A DNA stretch of 64,000 nucleotides from Vibrio variabilis. GTDB lineage: Bacteria > Pseudomonadota > Gammaproteobacteria > Enterobacterales > Vibrionaceae. The stretch is taken from assembly GCF_003263785.1 (NCBI RefSeq), contig NZ_JYJK01000092.1, positions 1-64,000 of the forward strand, given 5' to 3'. The position numbers were made by a program, and so were the translations under genes. Each line of letters opens with the position of its first letter. Within the stretch, counting starts at the first letter, position 1. Below, in pieces: positions 32,509 through 42,524 of the stretch. The notes under the pieces are model-generated. The model ran no database searches. It was not told the DNA's origin and was given only the letters and a program-made list of their open reading frames with translations.

Positions 32509-33144
32509 TTAAGCACTCGCGTAAATAACGCTTCCGCCTTTAATCGTGTCGATGATTTGTCGAGACAAATGCTCTGGCAATGCTGGGCAACCCCAACTGC
32601 GTCCTAGATAGCCGTTTTGTTTGAGAAACGACTCATTGGCGTAATCTGCGCCATGGACAACGATGTAGCGCTCGCGAGCATTATCATTCACGCCTTTGGT
32701 CAATCCATCCAAGCGTAAAGAGTAGCCGTTCGAGCCGTAGTAAGTCGAATCGGTTAAAAAGGTGCCTAAGGATGTCTTGCGAGAATTAATAATATTTGAA
32801 AACTTAGTCGCTGTTTTCTTACCGCTATTGACGCCATGAGAGACATAAGTGTTAAACACTAACGATTTCTTATCCATATCAATGACAAAAAAGCGTTTTT
32901 CCGTCGATGGTTTTGAATAATCGATGATGGTCAACAACGACTTACTGCGGTTGGTGGTGTTCTCATAAGCAAGGTACGCATCCTTAAATAATTGAAAATC
33001 GACCACTCCGTCGAGTTGTGCACTGCTATATATACGTTTAATCGTACCTGATTCTAGTTTTACTTCGCTACGTGCGTTGTGGGAAAACAGTACAACGGCC
33101 GTCAATGCCAACACCCACAACGGCGAAAAAATACTTTTTACCAT
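32509..33144 (-). CDS. Murein L,D-transpeptidase catalytic-domain protein (YkuD-like)
   Basis: 211-residue exported protein with a signal peptide (about residues 1-26, ending HNARS). The C-terminal region carries VVHGADYANESF followed by YLGRSWGCPALP, matching the His...Ser-x-Gly-Cys pattern of L,D-transpeptidase-like domains, with the catalytic Cys in WGCPA. It probably acts on periplasmic peptidoglycan as a transpeptidase or carboxypeptidase; which is not clear. Nothing in the neighbourhood narrows its role. Confidence 0.8.
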   Translation of the reverse strand: MVKSIFSPLWVLALTAVVLFSHNARSEVKLESGTIKRIYSSAQLDGVVDFQLFKDAYLAYENTTNRSKSLLTIIDYSKPSTEKRFFVIDMDKKSLVFNTYVSHGVNSGKKTATKFSNIINSRKTSLGTFLTDSTYYGSNGYSLRLDGLTKGVNDNARERYIVVHGADYANESFLKQNGYLGRSWGCPALPEHLSRQIIDTIKGGSVIYASA

Positions 33145-33429
33145 TATTACAACAAGTTAAGCTAAGTTTAATTAATTTACTGGACGTCACTGTCCCTAAT
33201 AAGCTGCCAATAATAGCCTAACTTTTCGGCGAATAGAATCGTATTTACCGATTTTTACATCATTATTTGAATGCGATCGTGAAATATATACACTCTCGAA
33301 AACCAATGCTTTTAACATCAATAAGTTGCCACAACCAAATAAACAACTTTGCTTAGTGAAATCGGTTAAGTATTCACTCAGTTTCATTTTTCTTACTATC
33401 TAATAAACGCCAAAAACCATAAAAAGCAT

Positions 33430-35617
33430 TTAATGTCGAGTCTTCAATAACTTTTGTAACTCACTCAATGGCATAGGTTTATAGTGCAGAAAGCCTTGCG
33501 ACACATCACAGCGATTTTTCTTAAGCCATTCAAATTGCTCATTATTTTCAACACCTTCAGCCACGCATCGGCAGCCTAAGGAGTTTGAGAGCTGAATCAG
33601 AGCATGATAAATATCCTGCGAACGCTGACTTTGCAGCAAATTATCGGCAAAGGTTTTGTCTATTTTAATCTCATCTATTGGGAAATCAGTAAGATAGCTC
33701 ATTGAAGAAAAGCCTGTCCCAAAATCATCTAATGAAATACTAACACCGATATCTTTTAACTTCAGTAACTTATTTAATGTTTCCTCTCTATCCTCAACTA
33801 ATAATGTTTCCGTGATCTCCAGTGTTATATATTGCGGGTGACTATTTTTTATCAACTCAGTCAATGAGTTAAAAAACGTTGCGCTGGAAAAATCCGCTGG
33901 CGAGATATTAATTGAGCATGGGATCATCTTTAGTCCACCTTGTGATAAGGTGTCTAAAGATTGTGTCACGTTTTCTATTACCCAACGGGTAAAATGGTGA
34001 ATCATCCCACTGCGCTCGGCGATAGGAATAAATTCTGCCGGTGAAAGTTGCCCAAACTCCTTATTCGTCCAACGCATGAGTGCCTCAACACTCACTACTT
34101 CTCCAGTACTCATCGAGATCTGCGGCATAAAGTATAGCTCTAGTTCCTGATTCTGGAGTGCCGTATAAAGCTGCTTCTTGATGCGAAACTCGCGGCTAAA
34201 CTTGCTCAATAGCTCAGGATCACAGTACTCAAATGTCCCTTTACCCACGGTTTTTGCTTTGTACATCGCGGCATCCGCGTGTTTGAGTAAACTATTTAAC
34301 TCTTGACCATCTTCTGGGTAGTTCACGATACCGACAGAAATGGAAGTCGCAATGGCATTTCGATCAAGCTGAAAAGGACGCTTAACCACATCGATCACTT
34401 GCTGCGCTTTGCTTTGAGTCAGACTGGTATCAGCATCGATTAAAAACAAAATAAATTCATCACCACCAATACGAAACAAGCGGTCACTTCGACGAGTAAT
34501 TCCATTAATTCGCCGCGTGAGGTACTTAAGAATTTTGTCTCCCGCATCGTGGCCATAGGTATCATTGATAAGCTTAAAACCATCAATATCAATAAACAGC
34601 AGTGCAAAGCTACTTGGAGTGCCTTTACTTCGACTGTTTTGAATCAGCTGACTTGAGAACTTTCGCATCGCTAGGCGGTTGCCACAACCCGTTAATGTGT
34701 CGTAATACGCAAGTTTCTCAATACGCTTTTCTCGGCGTCTGGATTCTGTAATATCTTGAAAGACAACAATATAATTACTCGGATTATCCGCATGCTTCGG
34801 ATATGCACTGATGTTTACCCATTGAAGATAGCGCACCCTTTCTTTTGACATCGAATGGATCTCGCCTTCCCAGTAGTGATCCCGAGCAAGATGTTTGAGC
34901 TGTTCTCGACCAAAATAGCTTTTTTCATCAGAGTCAAAAAACAGGCTCACATGCTGGCCTATGACCTCTGCAGATTGGTAGCCGGAAATGTCGCTAAACG
35001 CTCGATTCACAAAGGTGATAACGTGTTGATTATCGGTGATGATGATGGCCTGATTTCCCTCACTAAAAACCTGCATCGCAAGATCAATGTCACGACGATT
35101 AGCGATGGTTTGGGTTTCATCGGAAACAATAAAGCCGCTGCCATACAGCTCGCCTTCCACGGTTAATGGGAAGCGGCAAACCCGCACATTCCCCGAGCCA
35201 CTAAGCCTTTTGCCAAATTGTAGCTAGAGCTTGGCGTTCGCAAATCAAAATTTCGTACCCCAAAGCCATCCGATTTTTTAACCGAGACACTGTAATCTCG
35301 AACAAACTTTTCTATCGGGCAGGTAAGGAGGAAAGGAGCTGCTCAAAGGCGACATCGCTAGAAAGTGCGAACAAACTAGCAAGGTGATCCGAGTACCACA
35401 CCAGTTCGCCACTTTTATCCATCACGATAAGGCCATCGCTACAGTGATTGAGCAAAGGTTGAACGATGTCATCAAGATATGCCGGACATCGTCGTTGCGA
35501 CGTGCTATTCAAGTTCGCCTGAGCTTTGTGACTCTCACCCCTGCTATCCAAATGCTGCTCTAGCTGCTGCTTTAGATGGAGCGAGTGCCCATTGTGAATA
35601 ACTTTCATCACTGACAT
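33430..35617 (-). pseudogene. PAS-GGDEF-EAL c-di-GMP turnover protein, two frameshifts
   Basis: Cytoplasmic multidomain protein with no TM segment seen. First PAS region (QPLLNHCSDGLIVMDKSGEL), second PAS (AMQVFSEGNQAIIITDNQHV), GGDEF domain (FRIGGDEFILFL, with RxxD inhibitory site RRSD) and EAL domain. The EAL catalytic set is whole: VEALMRW, INIS, LEITE, LDDFGTG, IKIDK and AEGVE, so phosphodiesterase activity is likely; the cyclase motif is also intact. Two indels separate the N-terminus, near 35318 (LLSSL to PCPIEKFVRDYSV) and near 35205-35230 (to GKRLSGSGNVRVCRF). Together they suggest local poor sequence quality. Confidence 0.85.
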
Positions 35618-35962
35618 CCCCTATCCGATGATAAAACTCTTGTATCTATAGATAGTTAACAAAGACGAGCTTAGTTATCTGTGACATCTTGACTAGACAC
35701 TATTCGAGTTCACTTTCGAATCAGTATAGGAGCCTTGTTGTAAGAGCCCAGCTGAGACTAATACTCAAGGTTTAAAGTAGCAAAATTGAGACATACCCTT
35801 AGGTATTAGCAAGGCTCATTCCCTCGATCATGAAAAGATCCGAAATTAGTCGCCACATAGTAAGAGATTTCCCTTATAATCAGCGGCCATCTTGACCATG
35901 ACGCTCTAAACTTACTTTGTTGTGGTCAAGAGAACACGGTCATCTGCTTTTAGGAACATAGA
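35618..35962. other. Intergenic region upstream of the second RhlE-type helicase
   Basis: About 345 bp with no gene. It holds a TATAAT box at 35875-35880 (only a weak -35) and, downstream, an inverted repeat in what would be the helicase leader. The rest shows nothing I can name. Confidence 0.5.
35875..35930 (+). promoter_or_regulatory. Putative promoter -10 box and leader inverted repeat
   Basis: TATAAT (35875-35880) is followed by perfect 8-bp arms CTTGACCA (35891-35898) and TGGTCAAG (35923-35930), 24 bases apart, in the likely 5' leader of the helicase mRNA. The arms could form an RNA hairpin; leaders of cold-inducible helicase genes are often structured. Tentative. Confidence 0.35.
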
Positions 35963-37249
35963 ATGTCATTTTCATCACAAGGTTTTTCACCAGAGTTAGC
36001 ACAAGCCCTCACTGAGTGCGGCTATGAAAAACTCACCCCTGTTCAGCAACAGGCGATCCCTCATGCACGTCGCGGACACGATATCCTTGCTCATGCACAA
36101 ACGGGAACGGGTAAAACGGCTGCATTCTCTTTGCCAATCATCCAACAATTGCTGGATACACCAAAGCAAGCTGGCCGTGCAACGACTCGAGCACTGATTC
36201 TGGCGCCAACACGCGAGCTCGTCGATCAGATTGCGAACAACATTGCGGACTACACTAAGTATGTCGACCTTACGGTCACGGCTGTTTACGGCGGTGCGAA
36301 AATGTCCTCTCAAGAGCGTAAACTTGAGAATGGTACTGATGTATTGGTCGCAACACCTGGCCGCCTAATTGAGCACATTGAACTGGGTAATCTCAACCTC
36401 GCAAACCTTGAATTCCTGGTTTTCGATGAAGCTGACCGCATGTTAGACATGGGCTTTATTAGCGCTATTCGTACTATCATGAGTGGTGTGTCTGGTCACC
36501 CACAAACCATGCTGTTCTCTGCGACTTCTTCAGCGCAAATGAACGCGTTGGCACAAGATCTTCTTCGTAAACCGAAACGCGTTATTGTTAACGAAGAAAA
36601 CTCAACGGCCGCGACGGTTTTCCACGTGGTTTATCCTGTTGATGAAGAGCGCAAACTAGAGCTACTGTCTGAGCTTATTGGCCGTAAAAACTGGCAGCAA
36701 GTTTTGGTATTTGTAAACTACAAAGAAACCGCAAACGAAGTCGTTAAAGAGCTTAAGCTTGATGGCATCAAGGCGGTTCTTTGCCACGGCGATAAGGCAC
36801 AAAGCTCACGCCGCCGCGCACTCGAAGAGTTTAAGTCGGGCAAAGCCCGTGTCATGGTCGCGACAGAAGTGGCAGCGCGCGGTCTTGATATCCAAGGTCT
36901 ACCGCACGTTGTGAACTACGACATGCCATTCCTTGCAGAAGATTACGTCCACCGCATTGGTCGTACCGGTCGTGCTGGACAACAAGGCCATGCTGTTTCT
37001 TTTGTAAGTCGCGACGAAGAGTTGACGCTGGTACAAGTTGAAAACCTTATCCAGCAGCGTATTAAGCGCATCCAACTTGCCGGCTACGAGCCAAAAAGCC
37101 GTGATGCCCTGCTGACTAAGATGCACAGCAAACCGGCTTATAAAGATCGCCAAGGTCGTAAGAACAACCCTCAACAAGAGCAAAGCTCTGCCGAGCGTCG
37201 TCTTAAGATGATGCGTGCAATCCGCAATAAGTCAAAAGGCGGAAAATAA
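35963..37249 (+). CDS. DEAD-box RNA helicase (RhlE family, second paralogue)
   Basis: 428-residue ATP-dependent RNA helicase. Q motif ECGYEKLTPVQQQAIP, motif [11 protein letters not shown], Ia PTRELVDQ, II VFDEADRML, III FSATS, V ATEVAARGLDIQG and [15 protein letters not shown] are present. The basic C-terminal tail is short (ERRLKMMRAIRNKSKGGK). It differs enough from the rhlE gene 3.5 kb away to be a paralogue, not a recent duplicate. Substrate unknown; ribosome assembly or RNA decay is the family role. Confidence 0.9.
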   Translation: MSFSSQGFSPELAQALTECGYEKLTPVQQQAIPHARRGHDILAHAQTGTGKTAAFSLPIIQQLLDTPKQAGRATTRALILAPTRELVDQIANNIADYTKYVDLTVTAVYGGAKMSSQERKLENGTDVLVATPGRLIEHIELGNLNLANLEFLVFDEADRMLDMGFISAIRTIMSGVSGHPQTMLFSATSSAQMNALAQDLLRKPKRVIVNEENSTAATVFHVVYPVDEERKLELLSELIGRKNWQQVLVFVNYKETANEVVKELKLDGIKAVLCHGDKAQSSRRRALEEFKSGKARVMVATEVAARGLDIQGLPHVVNYDMPFLAEDYVHRIGRTGRAGQQGHAVSFVSRDEELTLVQVENLIQQRIKRIQLAGYEPKSRDALLTKMHSKPAYKDRQGRKNNPQQEQSSAERRLKMMRAIRNKSKGGK

Positions 37250-37269
37250 CTGCTGAGCTTTCATATAAA

Positions 37270-37297
37270 ACAAAGGCGCTGATATCGGCGCCTTTGT
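37270..37297 (+). terminator. Hairpin terminator after the helicase gene
   Basis: Ten-bp stem ACAAAGGCGC/GCGCCTTTGT with an 8-base loop. The downstream T-run is short, so efficiency is unclear; it may also serve the convergent receptor gene. Confidence 0.7.
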
Positions 37298-37334
37298 TAT
37301 ATTAGTTCTTCGTTATGTTAGATAGCTTAGCTAG

Positions 37335-39467
37335 CTAGTATTTCACTTCATAGCCTAGGTAAATACGACGACCTGGCGCGAAGTAGTAACGAGAGTTGTT
37401 ACGCTCTGCTTGTGCGTATGGCGTCATGTACTTGTCGTTAAGAAGGTTTTCTAAAGCCACGTTGATCGTACCAACTGGCAGGTCATAGTACGCGCCCATG
37501 TTCATTAGGAAGAAGCTTTGTACTGCATAACCTGCGCCATCAGTGATCTCATCCGACTTATCACGTGCCCCTGAGTACAACATGTTTAAGTTATAGCGGC
37601 CGTAATCTTGCGTGTCGTAAATGAAACTAGAGGTTACTTTAATCGGTGCGATGCGAGTACCGTCGAGCGGCTGCCAGTAGTTGTCACCATCAAGTTTACG
37701 TTCACCCTCTTGCCAAGAGACGGTGTTGTCATTACGAAGGTTCGGTAAGATGTCAAAGCCTAGGGTCGCCTCCACACCCCAAACGCGTTCAGGTGCACGT
37801 GTGCTTTCCAAACGATTGTTTGTTTCATCATAGTTAAGTGTTGAACCTAGATCTGATGAGCTGTAGAACCCGGCTAGCGAGTAATCGGCAAGACCCACTA
37901 CACCACGGAAACCCACCTCGTAGTTGTCCGTTTTAATCGGTTGAATTGCACCTTCAACATTATCACTGTCGCCCGCACGGATAGCACGCAGCGCTTCATT
38001 GGTCGACATGCCCTGTGCAAAAGATGCAAACACTTGATGGTTGTCTGTTAGATAGTGAGTCGCACCTACGTTAATTAGGAACTCACTAATGTCAGGGTTG
38101 CCGCCTTTCACCGCTTTGCCAGCATTGTTATGCGTGTTACCTACGATAAAGTCATCGACGCCCAGACGTACATACTCATAACGTACACCATAAGATAGCG
38201 TGGTGTTGTCAGTTACCTGGCTAGCAAACTGGCTAAATGGTGCAATAGCAAACTGTTCAACATCCGGTGTATTATTGTAGTAACCAACGCTGTTTGGTTG
38301 TTTGAAGCTCTGCTGCTCAACATCCATACCCCATGTAATATCTGCCCAGCTCACCATGCTTGAGATGTTCAGTTTCATACCATAGCGGTCAAAATCCGTG
38401 GAGTTATGTCCGTAGAGGGTTTGACCTTGAGTTGGAGAACCCGGCAGTTTGTCTTTCATGCCAAACGTATAGGTTTCAGTATCTTGAGTCATTAAGTAAC
38501 CCGTTACATCCAACATACCCCAAGCAAAACCAATGTCTTGGTAGCGAAGCTGGTAGTTAGAGAAGGTACGCTTAACGTTATTCGGCCCAACCGTTGTTTT
38601 GCCCACTACGTTATTTCCGTATCCCGCACCACAGTGAACCGCTTCCGCTGGCTTACCTTCCACGCCATTACCACCAGTCGCACACCAACCGTCATTGTCT
38701 TCAAGGTGTCGAACACCAAAGTTAAACGTTAACGAACGTTCTGCATCAAAATCACGGTTCCAAACACCGTTTATATTGATGTTATCCATATCGTCAGCAT
38801 TGTTGATTGACGGTAGGCGATGACCACTTGCATCATAGCTACCGCCACGCTGGTCATAACCCAAGCCAATACGCCACTGGTCAGTGTCGTTACCACCTTG
38901 TGCTTCTTGGTATACATTCCAGCTTAGCGAGTCACTACCAAACTCTTGGAAGTTAGTGCCTACTTTTGTGCGGTACTGAGTTTCGCCAGCTTCTGGGCGC
39001 TTAGTAATAACGTTAATGATACCGCCTTGAGCACCCAGGCCGTAAACCGCACTACCACCACGAATCACTTCAATACGCTCAACATTTTGTGGGTCGATAG
39101 AAGACAGCTCTTGTCCAAAGTCGAGGAAACTGTTGTTTTGCGATACGCCGTCGATCATTAGTAGAACACGGCGACCACGAATTTGGTTTTGGCCTTTACT
39201 ACTTAGGTTACCGTGTACTGATGTCCCCATACCCGGTACTAGCATTGACAACGCTTCATTGATGTTGCGGCTCTGATCCATCACACGGCTGAGTTGCTCT
39301 TTTTCAATAACCGTGACAGAACGAGGCACATCGCTCAGTTTCTGCTGAGAACGACTCGCGGTAACGACCATGGTTTCATCTGTGTTTGCGGTTTCTGCGG
39401 CATAAAGAGCAGGCGCAGCCAGAGCTAACACACTGCCAATAGCTAGGCTTAGGTTGGAAATTTTCAA
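37335..39467 (-). CDS. TonB-dependent ferric-siderophore receptor (IutA/PvuA-like)
   Basis: Outer-membrane gated barrel. A signal peptide (ISNLSLAIGSVLALAAPALYA) precedes a TonB-box-like DETMVVTASR, a plug domain (IRGRRVLLMIDGVSQN, VERIEVIRGGSAVYGLGAQG) and a barrel ending with aromatic YLGYEVKY. Overall style is closest to the aerobactin/vibrioferrin receptors IutA and PvuA as I know them; the ligand is not certain. I start at TTG 39467 because AGG lies seven bases upstream and it begins the signal peptide; the longer reading from 39527 also starts at TTG. It is divergent from the ABC genes with a Fur box between. Confidence 0.85.
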   Translation of the reverse strand: MKISNLSLAIGSVLALAAPALYAAETANTDETMVVTASRSQQKLSDVPRSVTVIEKEQLSRVMDQSRNINEALSMLVPGMGTSVHGNLSSKGQNQIRGRRVLLMIDGVSQNNSFLDFGQELSSIDPQNVERIEVIRGGSAVYGLGAQGGIINVITKRPEAGETQYRTKVGTNFQEFGSDSLSWNVYQEAQGGNDTDQWRIGLGYDQRGGSYDASGHRLPSINNADDMDNININGVWNRDFDAERSLTFNFGVRHLEDNDGWCATGGNGVEGKPAEAVHCGAGYGNNVVGKTTVGPNNVKRTFSNYQLRYQDIGFAWGMLDVTGYLMTQDTETYTFGMKDKLPGSPTQGQTLYGHNSTDFDRYGMKLNISSMVSWADITWGMDVEQQSFKQPNSVGYYNNTPDVEQFAIAPFSQFASQVTDNTTLSYGVRYEYVRLGVDDFIVGNTHNNAGKAVKGGNPDISEFLINVGATHYLTDNHQVFASFAQGMSTNEALRAIRAGDSDNVEGAIQPIKTDNYEVGFRGVVGLADYSLAGFYSSSDLGSTLNYDETNNRLESTRAPERVWGVEATLGFDILPNLRNDNTVSWQEGERKLDGDNYWQPLDGTRIAPIKVTSSFIYDTQDYGRYNLNMLYSGARDKSDEITDGAGYAVQSFFLMNMGAYYDLPVGTINVALENLLNDKYMTPYAQAERNNSRYYFAPGRRIYLGYEVKY

Positions 39468-39557
39468 AATACTACCTGTGATGTTTATAAAAATGCGCGA
39501 CACATTCCCAGAGATTATTGCTCTCAATTGAGTCTCATTATTATTTGTCTGGGAATT

Positions 39558-39583
39558 AGAAGCGTGCTAGTCTAGCAGCTTCT
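39558..39583. repeat. Imperfect palindrome between receptor and binding-protein genes
   Basis: Arms AGAAGC-g-TGCTA and TAGCA-GCTTCT around GTC, one unpaired base. It lies in the leader side of the receptor gene, next to the Fur box. It could be an RNA hairpin or an operator. Confidence 0.5.
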
Positions 39584-39597
39584 TTATTAATGTAAAT

Positions 39598-39616
39598 ATC
39601 AATGATAATCATTCTT
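39598..39616. promoter_or_regulatory. Fur box
   Basis: ATCAATGATAATCATTCTT contains the 13-base core AATGATAATCATT of the Fur consensus (14 of 19 positions by hand alignment). It sits in the divergent region of the siderophore receptor and uptake operon, so iron-Fur repression of both is likely. Confidence 0.8.
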
Positions 39617-39623
39617 GTTCTGG

Positions 39624-40576
39624 ATGTTTTTTAATCACCACCTTCGAATCATTCCTCTTCTTGTTGCGACGATTTCCGTTTCCTGTTTTGCCAATAGTGC
39701 ACTCATCGATGATGGGGTAGGACTATTAATATGAGCGAAGTCAGCGAGCCACGAGTTGCAAGCATCTCTACATTTGGCGCAGAGCTGTCCTTGGCACTAG
39801 GCATTCAGCCAGTCGCTGTCTCTAGCTACCCTAAAGGCTTTCCAAGTTATCTGAGACCGCTAAAATCTGCGCGATCATTAGGTTCACGCTCTCGCACCAG
39901 CTTTGAAGCCTTGTATCACGCGAATCCAACAATCGTTCTTGGTTTAGAGCGAATGATCGCGCCCTACTATCAAAGGTATGCAGAAATCGCACCCACCTAT
40001 GGTTTCGATCTCATCACATTGGAAGACAGTTTAAGAGCTGTAGAGGTCGGTGCAGCCGCTCTTGGAAAACCAGCGCAAGGGAAACAAATAAATCAGTGCT
40101 TCTTACACACACTAGAGGATATGCACCACAAGATAACAACGCATCAAAAAGGCAAACCGCTCACTGGAATGTTTCTGACCAGCGCAGGGGTAACGCCAAG
40201 AGCCTATTATTCTGATTTTATGGCTGTTTCCCTGATGGAAGCACTGGGTATCGAGGCGGCTAACGGCGCCTCCCCATATTCAGCAAAAACGCCTTTCTCA
40301 GGACAAGTTGGTTTGGAGTGGCTGATCAAACTCGACCCAGATGTCATCTTTATGTACAAAACCGCGAACCCACAATTTACCGATTCGAAAGTGTGGCAAA
40401 ACCTACGAGCAGTAAGGAACCGACGCGTTTATAGCGTTGATATGACTTGGCGCGAAGCCGAAGGTCCCTACTCACGTCTTTGGGTCGCGATGGACATCGC
40501 CAATAAAACCTACCCAGAGCTGTTCACAGAACCGACTCTCGAGCGTGTAGAGGAGGCATTATGTCTCCCGAACTGA
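39624..40576 (+). pseudogene. Ferric-siderophore periplasmic binding protein (FhuD/BtuF type), frameshifted
   Basis: The intact part, from MSEVSEPRVASISTFGAELS, is a class III binding protein (NPTIVLGLERMIAPYYQRYAE..., WLIKLDPDVIFMYKT, WREAEGPYSRLWVAMDI) but has no signal peptide. A different frame just upstream encodes one: MFFNHHLRIIPLLVATISVS, with CFANS at the cleavage region. Adding one base near 39725-39730 fuses the two (LIDDGVGLLNMSEV), about 317 residues. The Fur box lies just before this ATG. It delivers the ferric siderophore to the two permeases downstream. Confidence 0.85.
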
Positions 40577-41556
40577 GTTTGGCCCACCACCAGAAAACCT
40601 CACGCTCAAACAACTGGAAGCTACTTATCTTTGTTGTAGGTTTTTTCTGTACGACGATGTGGTCACTAACTGATGGTATCTACCAATTTTCGGTCGCTGA
40701 TGTCTGGAACTTTATTACTCAACCTAGCGAATCAAACGCATACCTAGTGTTCTGGGAACTTAGGCTGCCACGTACTTTAGTCGCTATTATCGGTGGTGCA
40801 TCACTCGCAACTGCGGGTCATTTAATGCAGGACATTGTGAAGAACCCCCTCGCCTCCCCGAACCTAACGGGAGTCATGTCTGGTGCATCACTAGCAGTGT
40901 TAATTGCGATGATGTTTGAGCAGCCATTGCCAATGATTGCTTGGGGCGTCATCGGTGGATTTATGGGCGGCATCACCACACTTTCCATCAGTTGGAAGCA
41001 AGGCGTGACGCCAGCTCGCTTAGCACTGGCTGGGATATCTGTGAGTGCTTTCTGCCAAGCGGCTGTCACCTATATCTTGCTTTCTGACCGAGTAGATAGT
41101 GAGTCATTATTCTTCTGGCTTACTGGCAGTAATGCCGGTGCAAATTGGTCTGTATTGTGGCCGCTCATGATGGCCTTTGTCCCAATCTCTATTTTACTCG
41201 TTATTTGCCAACGTCAGCTTGGGTATTTACTACTTGACGATACTGTCGCGCGAAGCGTTGGCGTGGAGATTAATCGATATCGGCTTGCCTTTGGTCTGCT
41301 GGCTGTGATCCTCACGGCTGCAAGCGTAGGTGCTTTCGGCCCTGTCGGATTTGTCGGCTTAGTCGCGCCTCACATAGCACGCATGTTGAAAGGAAATATC
41401 GCCATTTCAGCACTGATTGGCGCCAGCTTACTGACCATTGCGGATTACCTGTCTCGCACTTTATTGTCCCCATTGGAAATCCCTATTGGTGTGCTCACTG
41501 CTACGATGGGTGCGCCATGGTTTTTATACCTAATCATCAACCGAGCAAGGATGTAA
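40561..41556 (+). CDS. FecCD-family iron-siderophore permease (first)
   Basis: 331-residue inner-membrane permease of the BtuC/FecCD family with about nine or ten TM helices. Signature stretches are LRLPRTLVAIIGGASLATAG, MQDIVKNPLASPNLTGVMSG and the C-terminal AFGPVGFVGLVAPHIARML that contacts the ATPase. Its start overlaps the binding-protein gene by 16 bp. It probably forms a heterodimer with the next gene product. Confidence 0.92.
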   Translation: MSPELSLAHHQKTSRSNNWKLLIFVVGFFCTTMWSLTDGIYQFSVADVWNFITQPSESNAYLVFWELRLPRTLVAIIGGASLATAGHLMQDIVKNPLASPNLTGVMSGASLAVLIAMMFEQPLPMIAWGVIGGFMGGITTLSISWKQGVTPARLALAGISVSAFCQAAVTYILLSDRVDSESLFFWLTGSNAGANWSVLWPLMMAFVPISILLVICQRQLGYLLLDDTVARSVGVEINRYRLAFGLLAVILTAASVGAFGPVGFVGLVAPHIARMLKGNIAISALIGASLLTIADYLSRTLLSPLEIPIGVLTATMGAPWFLYLIINRARM

Positions 41557-41558
41557 CC

Positions 41559-42524
41559 ATGACTCACTTTATTAAAAAGTCTGGATTGATTGTCCTACTC
41601 CTGGTGAGCGTAGCCATGATCATCACTACCCCTGATTCATACTGGCAGGCAGGTCACGAATTTTGGCAACATGGTACTTATCACCCGTTTTGGTCTATCA
41701 CGGTACCACGTGTACTCCTTGCACTAATGGCTGGACTAATGCTGGCGCTGTCTGGTTATCTTTTGCAAACCACTCTGAAAAACCCACTTGCTGACAGCGG
41801 CATATTGGGTGTCAACGCTGGCGCTTCGCTCGGTGCCGTTTGTGCCTTGCTGCTACCTAGCTGGTTTGATTGGGGCATTGATACCGAAACCGCACTGATT
41901 GCATTTGCCATGTTCGGAGGTCTAGTTGCAACACTTCCGATTCTATTGGTCAGTCAGATGGCAGGGACTTCACTAACCTTGCTTACCGGTGTAGCAATCA
42001 CTGCCATCATTGGCGCGATAAGCTCAGCGCTAATCTTTACCATAGGGCAAGGTAAAACCGATCTGGCGTTGCAATGGATGGCGGGTGGACTTTATGGTCG
42101 CGGCTGGGAACAGATTAGTTACCTACTACCTTGGTTTATCACCACTCTCGTTTTTGTCGCGGTTATCTTCGTTCCGTTAAAATGGGTTCGCTACGACGAC
42201 AGTGTTCTTCGTGGCGTTGGCATCAAAGGGCCACAGCTAAGAATGTTGATTCTAATCGGCACTGCACTGATTACTGCACCTGCTGTTTCTGCTGTCGGTC
42301 CCGTCGGCTTTGTTGGCCTTGTCATTCCTCACATGGCAAGAATGCTGAGTGGCCATGCCCCCTTGCCCACACTGCTCACTACTATGTTTCTAGGTAGCGT
42401 TTTTCTGGCTGGCTCCGATTGGCTCGCAAGAACGTTGCTGTATCCAACTGAGATCCCTGCAGGCGTGATTACTGCTTTATGCGGCGTGCCGTTCTTCCTG
42501 TTTCTGTTAAGGAGAAACTCATAA
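41559..42524 (+). CDS. FecCD-family iron-siderophore permease (second)
   Basis: Second BtuC/FecCD permease, 321 residues from the ATG at 41559 (MTHFIKKSG), two bases after the previous stop and behind AAGGA. Family stretches are VPRVLLALMAGLMLALSGYL, LKNPLADSGILGVNAGASLG and SAVGPVGFVGLVIPHMARML. A start at 41517 would overlap the first permease and add 14 polar residues. It partners the first permease. Confidence 0.92.
   Translation: MTHFIKKSGLIVLLLVSVAMIITTPDSYWQAGHEFWQHGTYHPFWSITVPRVLLALMAGLMLALSGYLLQTTLKNPLADSGILGVNAGASLGAVCALLLPSWFDWGIDTETALIAFAMFGGLVATLPILLVSQMAGTSLTLLTGVAITAIIGAISSALIFTIGQGKTDLALQWMAGGLYGRGWEQISYLLPWFITTLVFVAVIFVPLKWVRYDDSVLRGVGIKGPQLRMLILIGTALITAPAVSAVGPVGFVGLVIPHMARMLSGHAPLPTLLTTMFLGSVFLAGSDWLARTLLYPTEIPAGVITALCGVPFFLFLLRRNS

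Noticed and set aside
33196..33387. Possible 63-residue minus-strand protein upstream of the L,D-transpeptidase-like gene
   Set aside because: No family character or ribosome-binding site; likely part of the intergenic space.
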